Shown here: positions 1 through 5,490 of the stretch, piece by piece
Layout: each line of letters starts with the position of its first letter
Numbering within the stretch: the first letter of the stretch is position 1
Assembly (NCBI GenBank): GCA_031274385.1
Contig: JAISQH010000145.1
Location: 1 to 5,718, forward strand
Reading direction: 5' to 3'
Length of the DNA: 5,718 nt
From: Planctomycetaceae bacterium
Lineage (GTDB): Bacteria; Planctomycetota; Planctomycetia; Pirellulales; Thermoguttaceae
Program-made: the position numbers and the translations under genes
The notes under the pieces: generated by a model
What the model was told of the DNA's origin: nothing
Seen by the model: only the letters and a program-made list of their open reading frames with translations
The model's database searches: none

Positions 1-132
1 TTTTTGAGAATATCCCTTGAATAAAATTAAAAATAAACACGCTCAAAAACAGAACAAGTTAAAACCAACCTTGAATTTCTTTGCGTCTTTGCGCGCAATC
101 TTGAAAAACAAAATAGACAAGTACGTTTTACC

Positions 133-188
133 ATGTTGAATGTTGAAAGTGGAAACAAAAATTTTCCATTTTCCATTATCAATTTTCA
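133..188 (+). repeat. Period-7 tract abutting the start codon of the iron-sulfur protein
   Basis: The 56 bases divide into eight 7-mers, each beginning with A: ATGTTGA, ATGTTGA, AAGTGGA, AACAAAA, ATTTTCC, ATTTTCC, ATTATCA, ATTTTCA. Two adjacent units are exact duplicates at 133-146 and again at 161-174; the rest are degenerate. The next base is the A of the ATG at 189. There is no purine-rich Shine-Dalgarno sequence in the last 20 bases, which are pyrimidine and A rich. The period is visible directly; any role in expression is inference. Confidence 0.6.
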
Positions 189-1343
189 ATGACAATGCGA
201 TACCGTTACAGAATTTTGATTTTTCTTGGAATGATGATTCTGCTGGTTCTCAACCGGTATTGGCATCATGCTTATCCGATGATTTGGTCGCCGTTGCTGA
301 TTCCGATTCAATGGTCAGGTGCGGCGTTGTTTCTTGCGTGTTTTTGTTTCTGGAAACACCGGATTCTTTGCAGAACAATTTGTCCGCTTGGTTTTTGTTT
401 CAATGTGATTGGTCAAGTACGGAAAAAAGTAACCGGCTCAAACCGGTTAGCACATTTTTTTGTAACAATTCCAAGAATTGGTTTTTTTCTTGCTGTTTTT
501 ACCTGGTTTGGATGTTTGGTTGGAGTGAGCGGTTTTCTTTGGCTTGATCCGTTTGTCTTATTTGGTTCGCTGTTTCACGGTCAATCGCCGCTTCTTATGT
601 TTTGTGTTGTCCTATTAATTGTTTCGTGGTTCGCGCCGACATTTTGGTGTCGGCATCTTTGTCCGCTTGGCGGAACACAAGATATTTTGTACAGTCCTTG
701 TGCTGTTTTTCGGCGTCGTTCAAAAATTCAACAATTGGAACGACGCCGTTTTTTATGGTTTGGTTGTGAGTTGGTTTTTTTCGGAATCTTGTTTGAATGG
801 AGCCGTTATTGTACTAAAAAAACCGCCGATTCTTTTCTGATTCGTCCGCCCGGAGCGGTTCGGGAGAGGTTATTTTTGTCACGTTGTACACGTTGCGGAG
901 CCTGCGTGCAAGCCTGTCCAACCGCATTATTGAAAATTCGGTACAATAAAACACCGATTCTCAATTTTGGTACACCTTATGCGGAGTTTGATCCGGCGTG
1001 GTGCAAGGATCAATGTACAATATGTGGTCAGGTTTGCCCAAGCGGTGCTCTCCGAAAAATATTGCCCGGCGACAAAAAGAAGGTCAAACTGGGTCTTGCC
1101 GTTCTTACTTTTGAACATTGCCGGCTTTACGATGATCGGGAATGTAGCATTTGCGGACGAGAATGTCCGTTTGAGGCAATTACTTTCGAGTGGTCTGAAT
1201 CGGAATATCGCAAAATACCGGTTATTGATTCTGAAAAATGTACAGGTTGTGGTCGTTGTGTTGTTTCCTGCCCCGTCGAACGCAGCACAACAAAACCGCT
1301 CAACATTTTTTGCAATAAAAATAGAATGGACGCAGAAACGTAA
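189..1343 (+). CDS. NapH/MauN-type membrane protein fused to NapG/MauM-type four-cluster ferredoxin
   Basis: A 384-residue inner-membrane electron-transfer protein. Hydrophobic segments lie near residues 8-21, 41-56, 93-117, 133-150 and 188-204. The two NapH-type CxxxCP motifs (C61/C65 and C154/C158) follow the second and fourth segments, so both would face the cytoplasm. This agrees with the basic stretches at 78-80, 175-179 and 185-187. The C-terminal half follows the NapG/MauM pattern of four [4Fe-4S] motifs: C233/236/239/243, C272/276/279/283, C311/319/322/326 and C351/354/357/361, with the family-like FGTPY at 260-264 and CPSGAL at 283-288. An RRxFL sequence (185-189) before the fifth helix resembles the Tat signal of free-standing NapG, and would place the clusters outside the cytoplasm. 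NapG and NapH pass quinol electrons to periplasmic reductases; the partner here is unknown. The ATG at 189 has a second ATG two codons on, and no clear ribosome site. No operon partner is visible within the window. The frame is intact despite two T7 runs (455-461, 775-781). Confidence 0.88.
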   Translation: MTMRYRYRILIFLGMMILLVLNRYWHHAYPMIWSPLLIPIQWSGAALFLACFCFWKHRILCRTICPLGFCFNVIGQVRKKVTGSNRLAHFFVTIPRIGFFLAVFTWFGCLVGVSGFLWLDPFVLFGSLFHGQSPLLMFCVVLLIVSWFAPTFWCRHLCPLGGTQDILYSPCAVFRRRSKIQQLERRRFLWFGCELVFFGILFEWSRYCTKKTADSFLIRPPGAVRERLFLSRCTRCGACVQACPTALLKIRYNKTPILNFGTPYAEFDPAWCKDQCTICGQVCPSGALRKILPGDKKKVKLGLAVLTFEHCRLYDDRECSICGRECPFEAITFEWSESEYRKIPVIDSEKCTGCGRCVVSCPVERSTTKPLNIFCNKNRMDAET

Positions 1344-1427
1344 AAATCACAAAAGTAACAATAAAAAACGCTTGATTTTTGATGTTTTTTTGAAATAGTT
1401 GAATAAAATATATTTTTGTACAAGATC

Positions 1428-1491
1428 AAAAAAACTCAAAATTGACCAAAAAATGACCAAAAAATGAGAAAAACGTGGAAAAACAAGAAAA
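1428..1491 (+). promoter_or_regulatory. Phased A-tracts (predicted curved DNA) upstream of the autotransporter
   Basis: Seven A-tracts lie at 1428-1434, 1438-1441, 1448-1453, 1459-1464, 1469-1473, 1479-1483 and 1488-1491. Their centres are 8.5 to 11 bases apart, close to one helical turn. The core is an exact 11-bp tandem duplication of TGACCAAAAAA (1443-1464), with a degenerate third copy at 1465-1474. A-tracts in phase with the helix are known to bend DNA and to bind nucleoid proteins or act as UP elements. I see no convincing -35/-10 pair, although TAAAAT at 1500-1505 could serve as a -10. Assignment to the autotransporter promoter rests on position only. Confidence 0.45.
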
Positions 1492-1510
1492 GTTTGGTTT
1501 AAAATTTTGA

Positions 1511-1535
1511 TTCTCCCGCGAGTTCGCGGGGAGAA
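1511..1535 (+). promoter_or_regulatory. GC-rich hairpin in the autotransporter leader
   Basis: TTCTCCCGCG (1511-1520) pairs with CGCGGGGAGAA (1525-1535) across the loop AGTT, with one bulged G. That gives ten base pairs. It stands out in AT-rich surroundings, 41 bases before the ATG at 1577. It is followed by CCAG, A7 (1540-1546) and G5 (1547-1551), not by a T-run, so it is a poor terminator on the plus strand. It may be a leader structure that stabilises or regulates the message; this is inference. Confidence 0.5.
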
Positions 1536-1576
1536 CCAGAAAAAAAGGGGGCTTTTGTGACTGCCGGAAGTATATC

Positions 1577-1948
1577 ATGCTGACTCCGATAAAACTAAAT
1601 TTCGAACGGAAAGTAAAATCTGTTGCTTTAACGATTTTTACCGTACTGTTAATTGGGGCTGGAGGGGCTGGGTTTAATCAAAATGCCTATGCCGAAGATG
1701 AGACGCCGGAAGCAATATCCGTAACGGCAGGAACTGCAATTGATCTACCAAACACCGTTATTAAAGCAGCAGTCATTCTTACCAAAGATGGCAACAAAAC
1801 GTACACTTCTTCTGATACTACGGGTACGCCGTACAACAACACCGCTGGTGTAGTGTTGGGCGGCTTGGTCTTCGTGAAAGTGAGAAGAGCGGACAGATTG
1901 CTGGAACTCTTAGTGTTGGCGATATTACTGTTGCAGGAACTGACATAG
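1577..1948 (+). CDS. Autotransporter segment 1: signal peptide and passenger start
   Basis: The first segment carries an N-terminal signal peptide: a basic n-region (K6, R11, K12, K14), a hydrophobic core at residues 16-32, and an AYA cleavage site before E40. The mature start (EDETPEAISV) is typical of secreted proteins. The real sequence runs to about residue 94 (NNTAGVVLG). The last 29 or so residues, to the TGA-adjacent stop at 1948, are hydrophobic and low quality because they are read out of frame. Frame 1 continues the passenger from about 1861 (GLRESEKSGQIAGTLSVGDI). The ATG at 1577 has a modest GGAAG at 1566-1570, six bases upstream, and no in-frame alternative start that would improve the signal peptide. 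Confidence 0.75.
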   Translation: MLTPIKLNFERKVKSVALTIFTVLLIGAGGAGFNQNAYAEDETPEAISVTAGTAIDLPNTVIKAAVILTKDGNKTYTSSDTTGTPYNNTAGVVLGGLVFVKVRRADRLLELLVLAILLLQELT

Positions 1949-3363
1949 CGACTGGTTTCTTCCTCACAAACGGCAACGCCAATGACGCTAACACTGACGC
2001 CCCGAAAATCACCGGCACAACCGCAAGTATTAGAATGGACGCAATCGCCAATGGGACAACCGCCGGTGATACTGTCAATCTTAATGCAACAAATTCAGAT
2101 GGAAGTGCTTGGAACAATGTCGGTGCAGCATTTACTTTGGAGGGAGTGGAAAAATTTAGTGTTTCAAATAATGCCACACTACGCACTGACAGCAAACGCG
2201 GTACGGCAACACCAACAGGTACAGAAACCATTACAACGGAAACCGAAGTTGCCGAATACGTAACATTAACGGTTGACTCGAAGTTCTTCAATGGCGGTAT
2301 TCAGGAGAAAACCGATAAAGGAATGCTCATAGTTTCCGGCGGTTTTACTACTCCGGGAGAATACACGAGCAATGCGGGTTATGTCGAAAAACTTCATATT
2401 ACTGGCGGAACATTCGAATTGACAGGTTCCGATGATGATCGAGGTTATCTTGTTGTTACAAGTACTGACGAGGATGCCGTCAAAATTAGCGGCGGCGCAA
2501 CATTAAAAGTCTCTGAAGCTGAAAACTCCGAATTTCCTGTTGGAATCTTTTCAGCAAGTCACTACAACAGTTTGGGACTTGGTAGTAATGATAAAACAGA
2601 TAATTACAACATTTATGAAGACACATCTCCCGTCAATATCACTGTTGACAATGGAATTCTTGAAATTAATCGTAGTGTTGAAAGTGCCGAGTTGTTTGCT
2701 TACATCGGTGCAGGCGGAGTAATTGTCGATGTTGCTGAAAACATGAATTTACGTATCGGCGATGTTACTCTTACTACCGGTATCACTTCTAATGCAGAAC
2801 CTATCGTTACAAAAAAAGGTAAAGGTATGTGGAAAATCGAACATGGCTTTGATCTTCGTACAACAACAGAAGATGACCAGTCTTTTCAAGGAGTACTCAA
2901 TGTTAAAGCAGGAACCGTTGTATTCGATGCGGGAACAACAAGTTACATGAAACAACTTGAAATTTCAGGCGGAACAGTTGAATTGGTTGGAGGCGGTTCA
3001 AATCCGGGAGAAGGCGCAACAATTATTTTACCCGACAATGATGGTAACAACATTACTCCAGACGCAATTTATATTCATGGCAATGGAACACTTAAAATCA
3101 ACGGCGATAACGTCGGACTTTTGAATCCAGCACAAGCTGCATTGTACAGTGGTGACTATGACGATTCGCAAATTCACAATGTTCCGCTTGGAATGACCAT
3201 TGATGGCGGAACGGTTGTTGTAACAGGAGACAATGAGTTAATTGCGCCGGGATTGTTTTTGTACATTGGCAAAAATGGAGCCACAATTGATATTGATGAT
3301 GTTGATACAACAAACGGACAAGATCGTGCCGTTGTCGGTAATGTTGGTTTAGTTAGGAGGTAG
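1861..3363 (+). CDS. Autotransporter segment 2: passenger beta-helix
   Basis: This segment has no start of its own; the frame is open from 1816, and the first internal ATG is at 2035. It encodes about 500 residues with no cysteine and many short beta-helix turns such as ITGGTFELTG, ISGGTVELVG, KAGTVVFDAG and IDGGTVVVTG. These match the passenger-associated repeat style of autotransporters. Two diverged tandem units begin at 2380 and 2944. The segment stops at TAG 3361-3363, straight after AGG AGG. Frame 2 then continues the second repeat unit. An A7 run at 2811-2817 sits in the same codon phase as the later A8 site, but the frame is kept there. Confidence 0.8.
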   Translation, partial: RLGLRESEKSGQIAGTLSVGDITVAGTDIATGFFLTNGNANDANTDAPKITGTTASIRMDAIANGTTAGDTVNLNATNSDGSAWNNVGAAFTLEGVEKFSVSNNATLRTDSKRGTATPTGTETITTETEVAEYVTLTVDSKFFNGGIQEKTDKGMLIVSGGFTTPGEYTSNAGYVEKLHITGGTFELTGSDDDRGYLVVTSTDEDAVKISGGATLKVSEAENSEFPVGIFSASHYNSLGLGSNDKTDNYNIYEDTSPVNITVDNGILEINRSVESAELFAYIGAGGVIVDVAENMNLRIGDVTLTTGITSNAEPIVTKKGKGMWKIEHGFDLRTTTEDDQSFQGVLNVKAGTVVFDAGTTSYMKQLEISGGTVELVGGGSNPGEGATIILPDNDGNNITPDAIYIHGNGTLKINGDNVGLLNPAQAALYSGDYDDSQIHNVPLGMTIDGGTVVVTGDNELIAPGLFLYIGKNGATIDIDDVDTTNGQDRAVVGNVGLVRR

Positions 3364-3475
3364 TTCTGTTGTGTTGACCAAGATGGGAGCCGGAAAATTA
3401 GAAATTCAGTACGATTTTGATCTCGGCGGAGGAACAGTCAATATTGAGAAAGGAACATTTGAAGTAGATACCGCA
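2380..3475 (+). repeat. Tandem duplication of about 180-190 codons in the passenger
   Basis: Unit A (2380-2943) and unit B (2944 to about 3475) share the same order of landmarks. These are YVEKLHITGGTFELTG versus YMKQLEISGGTVELVG (9 of 16 identical), a YIG..G turn followed by V/I-D, and TKKGKGMWKIEHGFDL (2809-2856) versus TKMGAGKLEIQYDFDL (3377-3424; 8 of 16 identical). The last B landmark lies beyond the stop at 3361. The match therefore shows independently that the frame-2 sequence is the true continuation of the same protein. The units have diverged strongly at DNA level, so the duplication is old. Confidence 0.7.
3355..3373 (+). promoter_or_regulatory. Consensus Shine-Dalgarno and GTG at the second frame junction
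   Basis: AGGAGGT (3355-3361) is a full anti-16S complement. It ends on the stop codon of segment 2 (TAG 3361-3363) and lies nine bases before GTG 3371. A ribosome stopping at 3363 could in principle restart at 3371. The bases also read as tandem AGG AGG Arg codons next to a stop. The site may be accidental, since codons for a Gly-Gly turn (GGA GGT) in the undisturbed frame 2 produce the same string. Confidence 0.4.
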
Positions 3476-4744
3476 AACGGTTCCACCTACGAAGAGATTG
3501 ATTTGAATGTCAATATCCATATTGCAGACGACGCCGAGTTCATTATCAGCGACGTAGAATACGGGAGTTCACTAAAGAATGTTACGATAAACAATCTTAC
3601 CGGCGGCGGCAATTTTCGTTTCGGTAAAGGAAGTATAAATGAAAACGACACAATAAACGGCATAACACTCCATGTTAATGTAACCGATGGCGAGTTTAGC
3701 GGTACTATTGGTAACGCGGTCACATCAACAAAGAATATTCTTGATGTGAATTCTGGAACATTGAAGTTGACCAACTCTAGTCCGTTCAACAACGAAAATG
3801 GAGCAGTTGCTGTTAATATTAGCACAGACGCAGCACTGGCGTTGGATCGTTCTGAAATTGAGGAAGATAGTTACACTTTCGAACAGAAACGGACTGGTAA
3901 TGGTACGTTGCAAGGAACACAGAACGCAAAGACTGATAAATTCAGTTTCGGTAACAATGTCGGAAACGGCTTTGAAGGAATTTTTGAATTGGCAAAAGGG
4001 ACGATTGAATTTGAAGGCAAGCCAAATAACAATAATGCTAACGCATTGACCAATGCAACGTTAAAACTGAACGGAGATTCAACAGCAGCTGTTAAAAGTA
4101 ACAGCACGATTGGCAATCTCACAACCAACGGCGGAACCGTCAAATTCACGACCAACGAAATTTTACCGGCACAAAAACAACTGACGGTGACAAACCTTGA
4201 CTTGAGCGGAGGCGTGACGATTGACATTGGCGACCCCGACAGTACAAGTAAGATCAATACCGCAGCAGGTGGCAATCAAAACATTTTCGATTTTGCCAAT
4301 GATAACAATAACTCGTACTTACTCATCGAAGCAACCGAAACTATTCAAGGTGACGACGAAAATATTACACTAATAACAGAATCAAATAACGAACTGTTGC
4401 AACAATTGTACGGATTGAAAAACGATGCCGCCAGACAAGAACAATTTGAACAAATTTTGTTCCAACAACTCGGTCCCGAACTGGCGGCAGACGCCGTTCA
4501 ATTGGGTTTATCACGTCCTTATGTTCAGGTTTTTAACCATGTCCGCGAAACCGGCGGCGTTTCCAATATCAGCGCAGGGATCGCGTTACACGGTCAGAAC
4601 AGACCCGAACCCCGTTACGAACTCTGGCTCGAAGGTTATTATCGTAGCGAAAAAAAATTACCGGTGACTCCGCTGCCAGCGGTTACAAAAACAGTCGGGG
4701 AGGTCTGTTCACCGGTATCGAACCCCGATTGGGGCAACGTGTGA
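3371..4744 (+). CDS. Autotransporter segment 3: distal passenger, linker and barrel start
   Basis: About 430 residues of real sequence. It starts with the end of the duplicated unit (LGGGTVNIEKGTFEVDT), then further beta-helix turns (VNSGTLKLTNS, NGGTVKFTTN, LSGGVTIDIG). A Gln/Leu/Ala-rich amphipathic helix follows (NELLQQLYGLKNDAARQEQ), then LGPELAADAVQLGLSRPYVQ, the linker style that threads through the barrel. The first barrel strand is YELWLEGYYRSEKK at 4616-4657. At the A8 run the correct reading moves to frame 1. Staying in frame adds 29 non-barrel residues and stops at TGA 4742-4744. The GTG start is usable (see the site at 3355), but the fragment lacks a signal peptide, so alone it could not be exported. 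Confidence 0.75.
   Translation: MLTKMGAGKLEIQYDFDLGGGTVNIEKGTFEVDTANGSTYEEIDLNVNIHIADDAEFIISDVEYGSSLKNVTINNLTGGGNFRFGKGSINENDTINGITLHVNVTDGEFSGTIGNAVTSTKNILDVNSGTLKLTNSSPFNNENGAVAVNISTDAALALDRSEIEEDSYTFEQKRTGNGTLQGTQNAKTDKFSFGNNVGNGFEGIFELAKGTIEFEGKPNNNNANALTNATLKLNGDSTAAVKSNSTIGNLTTNGGTVKFTTNEILPAQKQLTVTNLDLSGGVTIDIGDPDSTSKINTAAGGNQNIFDFANDNNNSYLLIEATETIQGDDENITLITESNNELLQQLYGLKNDAARQEQFEQILFQQLGPELAADAVQLGLSRPYVQVFNHVRETGGVSNISAGIALHGQNRPEPRYELWLEGYYRSEKKLPVTPLPAVTKTVGEVCSPVSNPDWGNV
4650..4686 (+). other. A8 slippery run with downstream stem-loop at the passenger-barrel junction
   Basis: In frame 2 the codons read AGC GAA AAA AAA TTA, so an A AAA AAA heptamer (4651-4657) lies in the phase required for tandem -1 slippage. 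After a six-base spacer a stem-loop follows: GTGA (4664-4667), a CT bulge, CCGCT (4670-4674), loop GCC, AGCGG (4678-4682) and TTAC (4683-4686), nine pairs with one G-T. A -1 shift here joins the linker to the rest of the barrel (ITGDSAASGYKNSRGG). The geometry matches known -1 sites such as dnaX. A one-base loss from a longer A-run explains the frame change equally well. Confidence 0.45.
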
Positions 4745-5250
4745 GGACTGGTCTCGTTTTCGGTTACGGTAATCCGCACGTTACAAATAACATCGAACGT
4801 ATCGTCGCCGATGACTTGACGCTGGGAAGTTATACGAAAGTAGATATTTGTTACGGACTTGCCCTCAGCGGCTTTCTTGCCTACGGTAACAAAAACTATA
4901 AATATCGTCACAATTCCAGCCAAACCACCTACGGCGGCGATGCCATGTCGGTCAGTCTGGAATTGTCCCGCACCTGGTTACGGTACAGCCGCCTGCAACT
5001 CTGCCCGACTTTTGCCGCCGATTTTCAAAAAACATGGACAGACGGTTTCACCACTGCCGATACCGATCAAATCATCGAAAAAAGCAGTATCGATCAAACG
5101 GTGTTACGAATTGGTTTGAACTCGCAGTTTCAGGCGTTGGAACGACTCAATTTGCGCACAAGATTACAGTACGGTTTTCAGGTCGCAGGCGATTTGTCAG
5201 CTCCGTCAAAACATCTTATGTCGCGAATCTCGACGCCAGCAGCGTCTTGA
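4729..5250 (+). CDS. Autotransporter segment 4: barrel middle
   Basis: The real frame-1 sequence begins at the A8 run near 4657 and continues to about 5195; the TTG at 4729 is only the first nominal start. It encodes alternating amphipathic barrel strands, for example GGLFTGIEPRLGQRVRTGLV, KVDICYGLALSGFLAYGNK, ELSRTWLRYSRLQLCPTFA and RTRLQYGFQVAGD. Two cysteines (in KVDICYG and LQLCPTF) are the only ones in the whole autotransporter. After VAGD the frame-1 tail to the stop at 5248-5250 is out of register, and the last strands continue in frame 3. It is not an independent gene. Confidence 0.7.
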   Translation: MGQRVRTGLVFGYGNPHVTNNIERIVADDLTLGSYTKVDICYGLALSGFLAYGNKNYKYRHNSSQTTYGGDAMSVSLELSRTWLRYSRLQLCPTFAADFQKTWTDGFTTADTDQIIEKSSIDQTVLRIGLNSQFQALERLNLRTRLQYGFQVAGDLSAPSKHLMSRISTPAAS

Positions 5251-5411
5251 CCGGAGTTAATCTCGGACGGAATATGCTCAATATCGGAATCGGTGCTGAC
5301 CTTTACACCACTGCCAACAAGCATACGCGAGTCTTTGCCGATTACGACTTCGATCTCGGAAAACATTCCACCGCACACACCGGACAATTCGGATTCGTTA
5401 CAACATGGTAG
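5034..5411 (+). CDS. Autotransporter segment 5: last barrel strands
   Basis: Only about 5194-5411 is genuine; the portion before it is an out-of-frame reading of segment 4. The 73 or so real residues read FVSSVKTSYVANLDASS, then a hydrophobic strand containing LGRNMLNIGIGADLY, then TRVFADYDFDLGKHS and a final strand GQFGFVTTW before TAG 5409-5411. The C-terminal aromatic residue with alternating hydrophobics is the barrel-assembly signature of outer-membrane proteins. Adding one T to the T3 run at 5193-5195 gives VAGD-FVSSVKTSY without any gap. Confidence 0.7.
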   Translation: MDRRFHHCRYRSNHRKKQYRSNGVTNWFELAVSGVGTTQFAHKITVRFSGRRRFVSSVKTSYVANLDASSVLTGVNLGRNMLNIGIGADLYTTANKHTRVFADYDFDLGKHSTAHTGQFGFVTTW

Positions 5412-5490
5412 ATTGTTAGTGAAGAAGGTGCGTTTGAGTGACAATAAGTGAAAAGTCGGTACAACATCCGAAACAATCAGGATTTTTTAT

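Larger units (their letters stand above)
1577..5411 (+). pseudogene. Autotransporter with beta-helix passenger and C-terminal barrel, frame broken four times
   Basis: Read through, this is one protein of about 1,275 residues. It has a Sec signal peptide (1-39), a long Cys-free beta-helix passenger rich in Asn, Thr and Gly with repeated GG-T-hydrophobic turns, an amphipathic helical linker (about 4385-4545), and an autotransporter barrel (about 4601-5408) of roughly 269 residues, the normal size for the family. It ends in the expected aromatic residue (FVTTW). The barrel would insert in the outer membrane and display the passenger on the cell surface. The frames run 2, 1, 2, 1, 3. Junctions are near 1850-1875 (one base short), 3353-3360 (one base extra), 4650-4657 in an A8 run (one base short) and about 5193-5195 in a T3 run (one base short). 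No nonsense mutation is seen outside the wrong frames, so the damage is recent or is sequencing error. A programmed frameshift is conceivable at the A8 run only. Confidence 0.8.

Noticed and set aside
17..27. TTGAATAAAAT shared with 1399-1409 as a common promoter element
   Set aside because: An 11-base AT-rich match is easily expected by chance here, and neither copy has a convincing partner hexamer.
89..98. TTGCGCGCAA palindrome as an operator
   Set aside because: It is a perfect 10-base palindrome, but it arises from the local 8-mer duplication at 79-94 and has no known regulator match that I can support.
140..547. 135-codon plus-strand reading frame
   Set aside because: It overlaps the well-supported NapH-type gene in another frame, is dominated by Phe, Ser and Cys with no family character, and starts within the period-7 tract.
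1363..1391. Terminator after the iron-sulfur gene: AAAAAAC/GTTTTTT with T7
   Set aside because: Apart from one G-C pair the stem is all A-T with a 14-base loop, so it would be very unstable; not strong enough to call.
967..1398. 143-codon plus-strand frame across the end of the iron-sulfur gene
   Set aside because: It is a second reading of the cysteine-motif coding DNA with a basic, low-complexity tail; no domain can be recognised.
3871..4275. 134-codon minus-strand frame (also 3487-3825 and 1818-2291)
   Set aside because: These hydrophobic Val/Leu/Pro-rich translations are what the antisense of an Asn/Thr/Gly-rich passenger gives. No start signal is seen.
5411..5478. GATTGTT/AACAATC inverted repeat as a terminator
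   Set aside because: The seven-base AT-rich arms are 54 bases apart, and the following T-run is offset from the stem.
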